Part shown: positions 54,750 through 64,000 of the stretch, piece by piece | Layout: each line of letters opens with the position of its first letter | Numbering within the stretch: position 1 is the stretch's first letter | Source: Serratia plymuthica NBRC 102599 | Lineage (GTDB): Bacteria > Pseudomonadota > Gammaproteobacteria > Enterobacterales > Enterobacteriaceae | Direction of reading: 5' to 3' | Assembly (NCBI RefSeq): GCF_001590925.1 | Contig: NZ_BCTU01000026.1 | Location: 1 to 64,000 of the forward strand | DNA: 64,000 nt | Notes under the pieces: generated by a model | The model's database searches: none | Told to the model about the DNA's origin: nothing | What the model saw: the letters and a program-made list of their open reading frames with translations, nothing else | Program-made: the position numbers and the translations under genes

Positions 54750-57700
54750 TTAACCGATGGTCATCAGGCTGGCGTTACCGCCGGCGGCGGCGGTGTTGAC
54801 GCTGAGCGAACGTTCGATCAGCAGGCGTTCCAGCAGGATATTGGTTTCACCGTGGGCAAAGCCCTGTACCGAGACGATTGCGCCGCTGCGTTGGGCGATC
54901 TGCTCGCACAGAGTACGCAGCTGATCGGCGTCGCCGTGGTAAATGGCGGCGTCGAATTCCACCTTATCTTGCTGCCAGTCCTTGCTGAAGCTGATTTGTG
55001 CCTGAACAGCCGTCGGCAGGCGGCGGTATAGCGTGCGCTGCAATTCGGCTTCCGGCCACAGTACGCTGCTGCCAACTGCCAGCACTGCAGCCAGTTGAGT
55101 CAGCGCATCGGCTTCGTTGTCCGCCAGGCACAGCACGCGCTCACGCGGCAGCAGGGCGTAGGTGTTGCGTTCGCCGGTCGGGCCCGGCAGCGGTCGAACG
55201 GTGCCGCCCTGGCCCAGTTCGGCGTAACGTTGCGCCAACTGCACTAGATCGCTGTGTTTCTCGGCAACAGCCCACTGCTCGAGCGCCTGGTGGGCTTTGA
55301 GCAGCAGCGGCCGCGCGGTGGCTTCCAGCGGGCGCTCGTCGTCCTGGCGGTTCAGGGTGCGCTGAACGGCGTCGTCCGGGCGGTTGGCCAGCAGGCGGTA
55401 GAGATACAGCGGGCCACCGGCTTTCGGTCCGGTGCCGGACAGGCCTTCGCCACCGAAGGGTTGCACGCCGACGACCGCGCCAACCATGTTGCGGTTAACG
55501 TACAGGTTGCCCACTTTGGCGCGGTCGGTAACGCGGGCGATGGTTTCATCGATGCGGGTGTGAATGCCCAGCGTCAGGCCATAGCCGGCGGCGTTGATCT
55601 GATCGACCAGCGACTCCAGATTGGTACGCTGGAAGCGGACCACATGCAGCACCGGGCCGAAGATCTCTTTTTGCAGCTCGTCGAAGCTGTCCAGTTCGAT
55701 CAGTGTCGGCTTGATAAAGGTGCCGCGTGACCACTCTTTCTCATCCTGCGCATTGCCTTTCGCCGCCTGATAGACTTTGCGGCCCTTGGCGCGCATCGCC
55801 TGGATATGACGTTCGATGCCGGTTTTGGCTTCGGCGTCGATCACCGGGCCGATGTCGGTAGACAGGCGTTCCGGGTTACCCATGCGGCATTCGGCCATCG
55901 CGCCGCGCAGCATTTGCAGCGTATGTTCCGCCACGTCTTCCTGAATGCACAGGATACGCAGCGCGGAACAGCGCTGGCCGGCGCTGTCGAAGGCCGAGGC
56001 GACCACGTCCGTCACCACCTGTTCGGTCAGGGCGGATGAGTCGACGATCATGGCGTTCAGTCCACCAGTTTCGGCGATCAATGGCGTTGGTCGGCCCTGC
56101 GGATCCAGGCGCCCGGCGATGCTGCGTTGCAGGATGCCTGCGACGTCGGTGGATCCGGTAAACATCACGCCGCGCACGCGGGCGTCGTTGACCAGCACCG
56201 AACCGACGCTCTCACCCTGGCCCGGCAGCAGTTGCAGCACGCCTTGGGGAATACCGGCTTCCAGCAGAATGCGCACCGCCTGTGCGGCAATCAGCGGAGT
56301 TTGCTCGGCCGGTTTGGCCAGCACGCTGTTGCCTGCCGCCAATGCCGCGGCAATCTGGCCGGTGAAGATCGCCAGCGGGAAGTTCCACGGGCTGATACAG
56401 ACCACCGGGCCCAGCGGGCGATGGCTGTCGTTGGCGAAGTCGTCGCGCACCTGGCCGGCGTAGTAATGCAGGAAATCGACCGCTTCGCGCACTTCGGCGA
56501 TGGCGTTGTTAAAGGTTTTACCCGCTTCGCGCACCAGGATGCCCAGCAGGCTTTGCAACTGGCCTTCCATCAGTTCTGCGGCGCGATCAAGAATGGCGGC
56601 GCGTTCGGAAGGTGGGGTAGCGAACCAGATTGGGCCGGCGGCGGCGGCGTCGAGCGCCCGGCTGACTTCCGCTTCGGTGGCTTCACGCACGTAACCGACC
56701 ACATCGCCCGGCTCGGCCGGGTTAATCACCGGCTGTTCCACGCCCTGATCCAGCTCGGCGTCGATAATGGGTTCTGCACGCCACGGCTGGGTAGCGCTGG
56801 TCAACAGTGCGCTGGACAGCGAGGCCAGACGTTGTTCGTTGGACAGATCCAGGCCGCTGGAGTTGGTGCGCTTATCGCCATACAGCTCACGCGGCAGCGG
56901 AATGCGCGGGTGCGGCAGCCCAATCTGGCCTTCGCTTGCGGCCAGGGCCTCAACTGCGGTGACCGGATCGGCGACCAGTTCGTCGAGCGGCAGGGTGGCG
57001 TCGGCAATGCGGTTAACGAACGAGGTGTTGGCGCCGTTTTCCAGCAGGCGGCGCACCAGATACGCCAGCAGCGTTTCATGGGTGCCGACCGGCGCATAGA
57101 TGCGGCAAGGGCGGTTCAGTTTGCCGTCGGCCACTTTGCCCACCACTTGCTCATACAGCGGTTCGCCCATGCCGTGCAGGCATTGGAACTCATACTGACC
57201 CGGATAATAATTGTTGCCCGCCAGATGATAGATCGCGCTCAATGTGTGGGCGTTATGGGTGGCGAACTGCGGGTAAATCAGGTTGGGCACCGCCAGCAGT
57301 TTGCGGGCGCAGGCCAGGTAAGACACGTCGGTGTAGACCTTGCGGGTGTATACCGGATAGCCTTCCAGCCCGTCCATTTGGGCGCGTTTGATCTCGCTGT
57401 CCCAATAGGCGCCTTTCACCAAGCGGATCATCAGGCGTCGACGGCTGCGTTGCGCCATGTCGATAACCGCGTCGATAGCGAACGGGCAGCGTTTTTGATA
57501 TGCCTGGATCACGAAGCCAATGCCATTCCAACCGGCCAGTTGCGGTTCAAAACACAGCTTCTCCAGCAGATCGAGCGAGATTTCCAGACGATCGGCTTCT
57601 TCGGCGTCGATGTTAATGCCGATGTCATACTGTCGTGCCTGCAAGGTCAGCGACAGCAGGCGCGGGTAAAGCTCTTCCATCACGCGCTCGTACTGGGCGC

Positions 57701-58718
57701 GGCTGTAGCGCGGGTGCAGGGCGGAGAGTTTGATCGAAATGCCTGGGCCTTCATAGATACCGCGGCCGTTAGAGGCTTTGCCGATAGCGTGGATAGCCTG
57801 CTGGTAGGACACCAGATAGGCCTGCGCGTCGGCTTCGGTCAGCGCCGCTTCACCCAACATGTCGTAGGAGTAGCGGAAGCCTTTGTCTTCAAGCTTGCGC
57901 GCGTTGGCCAGCGCTTCGGCGATGGTTTCGCCGGTCACGAACTGTTCGCCCATCAGACGCATCGCCATATCCACGCCTTTGCGGATCAGCGGTTCGCCGC
58001 TTTTACCGATGATGCGGTTCAGCGAAAGGGACAGATTGGCTTCGTTATGGGTCGATACCAGCTTGCCGGTGAACAGCAGGCCCCAGGTGGCGGCGTTAAC
58101 GAACAGCGACGGGCTGCGGCCGAGGTGGGAATGCCAGTTGCCGTTGCTGATTTTGTCGCGGATCAGCGCATCGCGAGTTGGCTTGTCCGGAATGCGCAAC
58201 AGGGCTTCCGCCAGGCACATTAGCGCCACGCCTTCCTGCGAGGAGAGCGAGAACTCTTGCAGCAGACCTTGCACCATGCCGGCGCGGCCGTTTGCACTCT
58301 TTTGGTTACGCAGTTTCTCGGCGATGTCGTAAGCCATCTTATGGGTAGCTTTGGCAAGATCGGCAGGTAATCGCGCCTGTTCGAGTAACATCGGCACCGC
58401 TTCGGTCTCCGGGCGACGATAAGCGGCGGTAATGGCGGCCCGGTTGACCGACTGCGGCAAAATTTGTTCTGCAAATTCAAGGAATGGCTGGTGGGACTCT
58501 TCCAGCGCTTGCGGCATAATGTCGTCCGCTTCGGCCTGGGCCGCGGCGGCAAGTGCCGGGATTTCAGGAATATCGGAACCGTTCTCGAGACGCTCGAGGT
58601 AATTGAAAATGGCCTGCTTGATGAGCCAGTGCGGCGTGCGATCGATACGCTGTGCCGCGTCTTTAATCCGGTCGCGTGTTGCTTCGTCGAGCTTCACGCC
58701 CATTGTGGTAGTGCCCAT
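54750..58718 (-). CDS. putA: Trifunctional proline catabolism protein PutA
   Basis: PutA oxidises proline to glutamate and represses put genes when proline is absent. In the 1322-residue protein an N-terminal ribbon-helix-helix (MGTTTMGVKLDEATRDRIKD, residues 1-47) is the operator-binding domain. The FAD proline dehydrogenase barrel lies at about 255-610, and the NAD glutamate-semialdehyde dehydrogenase at about 645-1120, with its catalytic cysteine in SAGQRCSALR. A C-terminal lid domain completes it. It starts with ATG at 58718, divergent from putP, and is close in length to E. coli PutA (1320). Confidence 0.97.
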   Translation of the reverse strand: MGTTTMGVKLDEATRDRIKDAAQRIDRTPHWLIKQAIFNYLERLENGSDIPEIPALAAAAQAEADDIMPQALEESHQPFLEFAEQILPQSVNRAAITAAYRRPETEAVPMLLEQARLPADLAKATHKMAYDIAEKLRNQKSANGRAGMVQGLLQEFSLSSQEGVALMCLAEALLRIPDKPTRDALIRDKISNGNWHSHLGRSPSLFVNAATWGLLFTGKLVSTHNEANLSLSLNRIIGKSGEPLIRKGVDMAMRLMGEQFVTGETIAEALANARKLEDKGFRYSYDMLGEAALTEADAQAYLVSYQQAIHAIGKASNGRGIYEGPGISIKLSALHPRYSRAQYERVMEELYPRLLSLTLQARQYDIGINIDAEEADRLEISLDLLEKLCFEPQLAGWNGIGFVIQAYQKRCPFAIDAVIDMAQRSRRRLMIRLVKGAYWDSEIKRAQMDGLEGYPVYTRKVYTDVSYLACARKLLAVPNLIYPQFATHNAHTLSAIYHLAGNNYYPGQYEFQCLHGMGEPLYEQVVGKVADGKLNRPCRIYAPVGTHETLLAYLVRRLLENGANTSFVNRIADATLPLDELVADPVTAVEALAASEGQIGLPHPRIPLPRELYGDKRTNSSGLDLSNEQRLASLSSALLTSATQPWRAEPIIDAELDQGVEQPVINPAEPGDVVGYVREATEAEVSRALDAAAAGPIWFATPPSERAAILDRAAELMEGQLQSLLGILVREAGKTFNNAIAEVREAVDFLHYYAGQVRDDFANDSHRPLGPVVCISPWNFPLAIFTGQIAAALAAGNSVLAKPAEQTPLIAAQAVRILLEAGIPQGVLQLLPGQGESVGSVLVNDARVRGVMFTGSTDVAGILQRSIAGRLDPQGRPTPLIAETGGLNAMIVDSSALTEQVVTDVVASAFDSAGQRCSALRILCIQEDVAEHTLQMLRGAMAECRMGNPERLSTDIGPVIDAEAKTGIERHIQAMRAKGRKVYQAAKGNAQDEKEWSRGTFIKPTLIELDSFDELQKEIFGPVLHVVRFQRTNLESLVDQINAAGYGLTLGIHTRIDETIARVTDRAKVGNLYVNRNMVGAVVGVQPFGGEGLSGTGPKAGGPLYLYRLLANRPDDAVQRTLNRQDDERPLEATARPLLLKAHQALEQWAVAEKHSDLVQLAQRYAELGQGGTVRPLPGPTGERNTYALLPRERVLCLADNEADALTQLAAVLAVGSSVLWPEAELQRTLYRRLPTAVQAQISFSKDWQQDKVEFDAAIYHGDADQLRTLCEQIAQRSGAIVSVQGFAHGETNILLERLLIERSLSVNTAAAGGNASLMTIG

Positions 58719-59275
58719 GCCAATCCAACTCCTGTGTTAAAGAACCTATCCCATCAGGCTATACAAACTACGGGCCACATAGGCTGTTGGGATAGGTTCG
58801 TACGTTATGCGGTGTGAAGAATGCAGACAATATCCAGCATGTTGCAACTTTGTGCAACCGTGTTAAATCAGGCCGATGAACGAAGTGTGAGTTTCATCGA
58901 TTTTTTAACATCGGCAACCGGCACGATTCTTGCTGGGTTCTCTGCCAAAGAGTGCAGAGGTTGGCTGTGTGAGTGCGTTATCCTCAGTAATATAAGGGGT
59001 AAACGCAGGGTTGCGGGAGGTGCAACTTGGTTTGGGAGTGAATGGTGCAACCGTAAAGGCGGTTAAATGTGACGCAGGGTAAACTTTGTGTAACTTTGTT
59101 GTTAAATATCTTGTTGAATAACGAACGGGTCATCTAGGATAGCCAGCGGTCAGACAATTGCGGGAGGAAACTATTTTCACTCGCGGCCTGTTCGTCATTT
59201 CGCCTCGTTCCGGCGGATCGGCAAGTAGCAAATATCGCAATACAGCGCGAAATAATAATGAGAGTGGAGAATTTC
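58719..59275. promoter_or_regulatory. put control region between putA and putP
   Basis: The 557-base divergent region contains four GTTGCA motifs in either orientation: 58841-58846 (+), 58853-58858, 59021-59026 and 59046-59051 (all TGCAAC). GTTGCA is the established PutA operator core in E. coli. A CGATGAA/TTCATCG hairpin at 58874-58899 is followed by six T residues, a terminator-like element. No coding frame with a ribosome site was found. Confidence 0.8.
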
Positions 59276-60760
59276 ATGACAATGAGCACACCTATGCTGG
59301 TGACCTTCCTGGTGTATATCTTCGGGATGGTGTTAATCGGCTTACTTGCCTACCGGGCAACCAATAACTTCGACGACTATATTCTGGGTGGCCGCAGCCT
59401 GGGTAGCGTGGTGACCGCGCTCTCCGCCGGCGCATCGGATATGAGCGGCTGGTTGCTGATGGGCCTGCCGGGCGCCATCTTCCTGTCCGGCATCTCGGAA
59501 AGCTGGATTGCCATTGGCCTGACGATCGGCGCTTACCTCAACTGGAAACTGGTGGCGGGGCGGCTGCGTGTGCATACCGAAGCCAACAATAACGCCCTGA
59601 CGCTGCCGGATTATTTCACCAGCCGCTTTGAAGACAAGAGCAAGTTGCTGCGGGTGATCTCCGCCATTGTTATCCTGGTGTTCTTCACCATCTACTGTGC
59701 ATCCGGCATCGTGGCCGGCGCGCGCTTGTTTGAAAGCACCTTTGGCATGAGTTACGGCACGGCGCTGTGGGCCGGTGCGGCAGCCACGATCATTTATACC
59801 TTTATCGGCGGATTCCTGGCGGTGAGCTGGACCGATACCGTGCAGGCCAGCCTGATGATTTTCGCGCTGATCCTGACACCGGTATTCGTGATCCTGGCGG
59901 TAGGCGGTATCGACACGTCAATGCTGGTGATTGAAGCGAAGAACCCGGCTAACATCGACATGCTGAAAGGCCTGAACTTTGTGGCTATCCTTTCGCTGCT
60001 GGGTTGGGGATTGGGTTACTTCGGCCAGCCGCACATCCTGGCGCGTTTCATGGCGGCGGATTCCCACCGCACCATCCGCAGCGCACGTCGCATCAGTATG
60101 ACCTGGATGATCCTGTGCCTGGCGGGCACCATTGCCGTCGGTTTCTTCGGTATTGCCTACTTCGCCAACAACCCGGATCAGGCGGGCAACGTGTCGCAAA
60201 ACGGCGAGCGCGTGTTTATCGAGCTGGCGATGATTTTGTTCAACCCATGGGTGGCGGGCATTCTGCTGTCGGCGATCCTGGCGGCGGTGATGAGTACCCT
60301 GAGCTGCCAATTGCTGGTGTGTTCAAGCGCGATTACCGAAGACCTGTACAAAGCTTTCCTGCGTAAGGGTGCCAGCCAACGCGAGTTGGTATGGGTCGGT
60401 CGCATCATGGTGCTGGTCGTGGCGCTGGTGGCGATCGCGTTGGCCGCCAACCCGGAAAACCGCGTGCTGGGCCTGGTAAGCTATGCCTGGGCCGGCTTCG
60501 GTGCCGCCTTTGGCCCGGTAGTCTTGATCTCGGTGATGTGGTCACGCATGACCCGCAACGGCGCATTGGCCGGCATGCTGGTGGGTGCAGCGACGGTGAT
60601 TGTCTGGAAACACTTCGCCTGGCTGGATCTGTATGAAATCATCCCGGGTTTCCTGTTCGGCTGCATCGCCATTGTGGTGGTGAGCCTGATGGGCCGCCAG
60701 CCTTCTGCCACCATGACCGAACGTTTCGACAAGGCGGAAGCTGAGTTCAAAACGGTTTAA
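59276..60760 (+). CDS. putP: Sodium/proline symporter PutP
   Basis: PutP imports proline with Na+. I chose ATG 59276 (494 residues): GGAG lies about 8 bases upstream, and MTMSTPMLVTFLVYIFGMVL aligns with E. coli PutP. A frame from 59258 adds six residues encoding that site. It has about 13 transmembrane helices of the SSS family. Key segments are FDDYILGGRSLGSVVTALSA and GASDMSGWLLMGLPGAIFLS, which carry sodium- and substrate-site residues. Divergent from putA; a terminator follows. Confidence 0.96.
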   Translation: MTMSTPMLVTFLVYIFGMVLIGLLAYRATNNFDDYILGGRSLGSVVTALSAGASDMSGWLLMGLPGAIFLSGISESWIAIGLTIGAYLNWKLVAGRLRVHTEANNNALTLPDYFTSRFEDKSKLLRVISAIVILVFFTIYCASGIVAGARLFESTFGMSYGTALWAGAAATIIYTFIGGFLAVSWTDTVQASLMIFALILTPVFVILAVGGIDTSMLVIEAKNPANIDMLKGLNFVAILSLLGWGLGYFGQPHILARFMAADSHRTIRSARRISMTWMILCLAGTIAVGFFGIAYFANNPDQAGNVSQNGERVFIELAMILFNPWVAGILLSAILAAVMSTLSCQLLVCSSAITEDLYKAFLRKGASQRELVWVGRIMVLVVALVAIALAANPENRVLGLVSYAWAGFGAAFGPVVLISVMWSRMTRNGALAGMLVGAATVIVWKHFAWLDLYEIIPGFLFGCIAIVVVSLMGRQPSATMTERFDKAEAEFKTV

Positions 60761-60782
60761 CCCTCTCGCAGTGCGGGTATCG

Positions 60783-60806
60783 AAGGGCGCTTAATGCGCC
60801 CTTTGT
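60783..60806 (+). terminator. Terminator of putP
   Basis: AAGGGCGC and GCGCCCTT form a perfect 8-base stem with a TTAAT loop, followed by TGTCATTTTC. It lies 22 bases after the putP stop. Confidence 0.8.
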
Positions 60807-60900
60807 CATTTTCACTTCGTCGTTTCTGTCTTCCGCCGGAAACACCTCGCGACATTTGATTAGAAAAAATCACCCTTGCTCCCCTTGTATTTCTTCTTGG

Positions 60901-60919
60901 CAGAATGATAATCACTATC
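60901..60919 (+). promoter_or_regulatory. Fur box upstream of efeUOB
   Basis: CAGAATGATAATCACTATC matches the 19-base Fur consensus GATAATGATAATCATTATC at 16 positions. It lies about 90 bases before efeU and predicts iron repression, in line with Fur control of efeUOB in E. coli. Confidence 0.88.
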
Positions 60920-61009
60920 GTTGTGTTTTACTTTTCTTTACATTAGCGCTGCGGCCATTCCTGGCGTGCGGACGCTTCGCGACAGAAGCCTTTTTAGGGG
61001 TTATTACTT

Positions 61010-61855
61010 ATGTTTGTTCCCTTCCTTATCATGTTCCGTGAGGGGCTGGAGGCTGCGCTGATCGTCAGCCTGATCGCCAGCTACCTGAAACGCACCCAGC
61101 GCGGTCAATGGCTAGGCGTGGTGTGGATAGGGGTGATTGTCGCCGCTGCTCTGTGCCTGGCGCTCGGCATCTTCATTAATGAAACCACCGGCGAATTCCC
61201 GCAGAAACAGCAGGAACTGTTCGAAGGCATCGTCGCGGTGATTGCGGTGTTGATCCTCACCTATATGGTGTTTTGGATGCGTAAGGTCTCCAAATCGGTC
61301 AAGGTGCATCTGGAAGGCGCCATCGACAGCGCGCTCAATTCCGGCAAAGGCCAGGGCTGGGCGCTGGTGGCGATGGTATTCTTCGCCGTGGCCCGCGAAG
61401 GGCTGGAGTCGGTATTTTTCCTGCTGGCGGCCTTCCAGCAGGACGTCGGCATCGAAGCGCCGATTGGCGCGGTGCTCGGCCTGGTCGCCGCCATCGTGCT
61501 CGGCATGGCTCTCTACTGGGGCGGCGTGAAGCTGCACCTGGCCAAATTCTTCAAATGGACCAGCCTGTTTATCCTGTTCGTTGCCGCCGGCCTGGCCGCC
61601 GGGGCGATCCGCGCTTTCCACGAAGCCGGGCTGTGGAACCATTTCCAGGATATCGCGTTTGATCTCAGCAACCATCTGTCCACCCATTCGCTGTTTGGCA
61701 CCCTGCTTGAAGGCATCTTCGGTTACCAGGAAGCGCCGACGGTGAGCGAAGTGGCGGTCTATTTCCTGTATCTGATCCCGGCGCTGATTTTCTTTTTCCT
61801 GCCGCAGCGTGCGGAACCGGCAGCGGTTTCGGCGCAACGTAAAATCAATCATTAA
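61010..61855 (+). CDS. efeU: Ferrous iron permease EfeU
   Basis: EfeU is an FTR1-family iron permease. The 281-residue protein has seven hydrophobic segments. The two REGLE iron-binding motifs are at residues 10-14 ([14 protein letters not shown]) and 129-133 ([11 protein letters not shown]). The start is ATG 61010, with AGGGG about 10 bases upstream. No frameshift is present, unlike the broken efeU of E. coli K-12. First gene of efeUOB. Confidence 0.96.
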   Translation: MFVPFLIMFREGLEAALIVSLIASYLKRTQRGQWLGVVWIGVIVAAALCLALGIFINETTGEFPQKQQELFEGIVAVIAVLILTYMVFWMRKVSKSVKVHLEGAIDSALNSGKGQGWALVAMVFFAVAREGLESVFFLLAAFQQDVGIEAPIGAVLGLVAAIVLGMALYWGGVKLHLAKFFKWTSLFILFVAAGLAAGAIRAFHEAGLWNHFQDIAFDLSNHLSTHSLFGTLLEGIFGYQEAPTVSEVAVYFLYLIPALIFFFLPQRAEPAAVSAQRKINH

Positions 61856-61874
61856 TTTTAATAGGGAATCTTGT

Positions 61875-63005
61875 ATGTCTACTCCGTTATTCCGCCGCAA
61901 GGTGTTGCACGCAGCATTACTGGCTATCCCGGCATTCGCGCTGAGCATCGATGCCCTGGCGGCGGACGTGCCGCAGGTGAAGATTACCGTTAACGACAAG
62001 CAGTGCGAGCCGATGCAACTGACCGTGCCGGCCGGGAAAACCCAGTTTGTGGTGCACAACACCAGCCAGAAAAACGTGGAATGGGAAATCCTGAAAGGGG
62101 TGATGGTGGTGGAAGAGCGCGAAAACATCGCGCCGGGTTTCACCCAGAAGATGACCGCCAATCTGGAAGCGGGCGAATACGATATGACCTGCGGGCTGCT
62201 CAGCAACCCGAAAGGCAAATTGATCGTTACGGCGGGTGCGGCTACCGACGGCAAACCTAACGCGCTGGATCTGGTTGGGCCGATTGCCGAGTACAAGGTT
62301 TACGTCACTAAAGAAGTGGAAGGGCTGGTCAAGCAGACCAAGCTGTTCACCGACGCGATAAAAGCCGGCAATATCGCGCAAGCGCGCAACTTGTATGCGC
62401 CGACCCGCCAGCACTACGAGCGTATTGAGCCGATCGCCGAGCTGTTCTCCGATCTGGACGGCAGCATCGACGCCCGTGAAGACGACTACGAGAAGAAAGC
62501 CGAAGATCCGAACTTCACCGGTTTCCACCGTCTGGAGAAAGCGTTGTTTGCCGACAACACCACCAAAGACATGAGCAAATACGCCGATCGCCTGTACAAC
62601 GATACCCTTGAACTGCAAAAGCGCGTGAACGATCTGACCTTCCCGCCAAGCAAGGTGGTGGGTGGCGCGGCCGGCTTGATCGAGGAAGTGGCGGCGAGCA
62701 AGATCAGCGGTGAAGAAGACCGTTACAGCCGTACCGACCTGTGGGATTTCCAGGCCAACGTCGACGGTGCGCAGAAAATCGTTAACCTGTTGCGCCCGCT
62801 GCTGGTTAAGGCCAACAAACCCTTGCTGGACAAGATTGACGCCAACTTCAAAACCGTTGATGGCATTTTGGCAAAATACAAAACCAAAGACGGCTATGAG
62901 TCTTACGAGAAGCTGACCGACGCCGATCGTAACGCAATGAAAGGGCCGATCACTACCCTGGCGGAAGACCTGTCACAACTGCGTGGCGTACTGGGTCTGG
63001 ATTGA
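61875..63005 (+). CDS. efeO: Periplasmic iron uptake protein EfeO
   Basis: EfeO is thought to bind iron and pass it to EfeU. The ATG at 61875 (376 residues) starts a signal peptide, [20 protein letters not shown], running to SIDALAA. A cupredoxin domain follows (about residues 30-125), then a C-terminal M75-type helical domain with the conserved HxxE-like segment [11 protein letters not shown]. It lies 19 bases after efeU. Confidence 0.95.
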   Translation: MSTPLFRRKVLHAALLAIPAFALSIDALAADVPQVKITVNDKQCEPMQLTVPAGKTQFVVHNTSQKNVEWEILKGVMVVEERENIAPGFTQKMTANLEAGEYDMTCGLLSNPKGKLIVTAGAATDGKPNALDLVGPIAEYKVYVTKEVEGLVKQTKLFTDAIKAGNIAQARNLYAPTRQHYERIEPIAELFSDLDGSIDAREDDYEKKAEDPNFTGFHRLEKALFADNTTKDMSKYADRLYNDTLELQKRVNDLTFPPSKVVGGAAGLIEEVAASKISGEEDRYSRTDLWDFQANVDGAQKIVNLLRPLLVKANKPLLDKIDANFKTVDGILAKYKTKDGYESYEKLTDADRNAMKGPITTLAEDLSQLRGVLGLD

Positions 63006-63015
63006 GGCAAGCACT

Positions 63016-64000
63016 ATGAGTAACAAGATCGGCCCGGGCAACGGGCCGCATCCGCAATCAACAGGCGCGGCGTCACCGTCGCGCCGTCGTTTGCTGCAGG
63101 GGCTGGGGCTGGGTGTTCTGGCGCTGGGCGGCAGCCGTTTGACGCAGGCCGCAGAGAAGGGCACCGAACCGCTGGCGACGTCGCAGGACGAGCGCTGGCA
63201 GAAACAGCCGTTCTATGGCGCGCATCAGGGCGGGATCCTCACCGCGCAGCAGGCCGCGATGATGTTGGTGGCCTTTGACGTGCTGGCAAGCAACAAGCAG
63301 GATCTGGAGCGTCTGTTCCGGTTGCTGACTGCCCGCATTGCGTTTCTGACCAGCGGCGGCAAGGCACCGGAGGTTGATCCCAAGCTGCCTCCGCTCGACT
63401 CGGGTATCATGGGGCCGGAGATCTATCCGGACAACCTGACCATCACCGTGTCGGTGGGGACTTCGCTGTTTGACGAACGTTTTGGCCTGCAGGGGCAAAA
63501 ACCGCTGCGGCTGCAAAAGATGACGCGTTTCCCCAACGACTCGCTGGACGCCAGCCTGTGTCATGGCGATCTGGTGTTGCAAATTTGCGCCAACACCAAT
63601 GAAACGGTTATCCACGCGCTGCGCGATATCATCAAGCATTCCCCGGACTTGCTCAGCGTGCGCTGGAAGCGGGAAGGCTTTATTTCCGCTCACGCCGCGC
63701 GCAGCAAAGGCAAAGAAACGCCGATCAACCTGCTGGGCTTTAAAGACGGCACCGCCAACCCGAAAACCGGCGACAAGCCGTTGATGGATCAGGTGGTGTG
63801 GGTGGCGGACAACGCAGGGGAGCCTGCCTGGGCGGTAGGCGGCAGCTATCAGGCGCTGCGGATTATCCGTTTCCACGTCGAGTTCTGGGACCGCACGCCG
63901 TTGCAGGAGCAGCAGACCATCTTCGGCCGTGAAAAGCACAGCGGCGCGCCGCTCGGCATGAAGCATGAGCACGACGAGCCGGACTACGCTAAAGATCCCG
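63016..64000 (+). CDS. efeB: Dye-decolorising peroxidase EfeB (3' end outside the window)
   Basis: EfeB is a periplasmic heme peroxidase of the DyP family that completes EfeUOB. The frame is open to the window end, with 328 codons visible. The N terminus carries a Tat signal (SRRRLLQG at about residues 22-29, hydrophobic stretch to TQA near 45), so it is exported folded with heme. The DyP motif GFKDG is at residues 241-245 and contains the catalytic aspartate D244. The heme-ligand histidine is expected near or past the cut. ATG 63016 follows efeO by 10 bases. Confidence 0.96.
   Translation, partial: MSNKIGPGNGPHPQSTGAASPSRRRLLQGLGLGVLALGGSRLTQAAEKGTEPLATSQDERWQKQPFYGAHQGGILTAQQAAMMLVAFDVLASNKQDLERLFRLLTARIAFLTSGGKAPEVDPKLPPLDSGIMGPEIYPDNLTITVSVGTSLFDERFGLQGQKPLRLQKMTRFPNDSLDASLCHGDLVLQICANTNETVIHALRDIIKHSPDLLSVRWKREGFISAHAARSKGKETPINLLGFKDGTANPKTGDKPLMDQVVWVADNAGEPAWAVGGSYQALRIIRFHVEFWDRTPLQEQQTIFGREKHSGAPLGMKHEHDEPDYAKDP

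Noticed and set aside
56127-58223. A 698-codon open frame antisense to putA
   Set aside because: Same composition artefact; putA is a certain full-length gene and no ribosome site precedes this frame.

Overview
The window is 64 kb of GC-rich chromosome from a peritrichously flagellated gammaproteobacterium of the Enterobacterales. The proteins match the Escherichia/Salmonella flagellar set nearly end to end. However, flhDC, mot, che, flh, flg and fli genes all lie in one continuous block followed by fliAZ and the cystine genes, and putAP and efeUOB come next. That layout points to Yersiniaceae, most likely Serratia; the genus is inferred from gene order and protein character, not from a database match.

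Layout: 1-5833 (+) flhDC, motAB, cheAW; 5922-6125 (-) a small membrane protein; 6392-12832 (+) tsr, tap, cheRBYZ; 13009-16635 (+) flhBAE; 16640-17309 (-) a RelE/HigB-type toxin with XRE antitoxin; 17536-19156 (-) flgA, flgM, flgN; 19316-29510 (+) flgBCDEFGHIJ and flgKL; 29702-30309 (-) a two-gene unit that looks like a class II microcin precursor with a candidate immunity protein; 30650-30784 (-) a 44-codon Sra-like gene; 31145-35315 (-) fliLMNOPQR; 35485-41917 (-) fliFGHIJK; 42235-42549 (+) fliE; 42753-43795 (+) AT-rich accessory genes of unknown function; 43830-44926 (-) an AraC-type regulator coupled to a small membrane protein; 45273-47482 (-) fliDST; 47764-50475 (+) fliC, fliA, fliZ; 50601-53926 (+) dcyD, tcyJ, tcyL, tcyN; 53958-54583 (-) hicAB; 54750-58718 (-) putA; 59276-60760 (+) putP; 61010-64000 (+) efeU, efeO and the 5' part of efeB.

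How it works together: FlhD4C2 is the master activator and its upstream region carries a perfect CRP core and an RcsAB-like box. The hook-basal-body and export genes form tightly packed operons with many ATGA, TGATG and TAATG stop/start overlaps. FliA (sigma-28) and its antagonist FlgM time the late genes. Five sigma-28 promoters with exact 11-base spacing can be read directly, ahead of tsr, flgM, flgK, fliD and fliC. The chemotaxis set is complete: CheA, W, R, B, Y and Z plus two receptors, with all key phosphorylation and catalytic residues present.

The least ordinary content sits at the joints between flagellar operons: the microcin-like pair, the Sra-like gene, the toxin-antitoxin pair, the two-gene membrane cassette after fliE and the AraC/membrane-protein pair. 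No rRNA, tRNA, CRISPR array, transposase or prophage gene was recognised.
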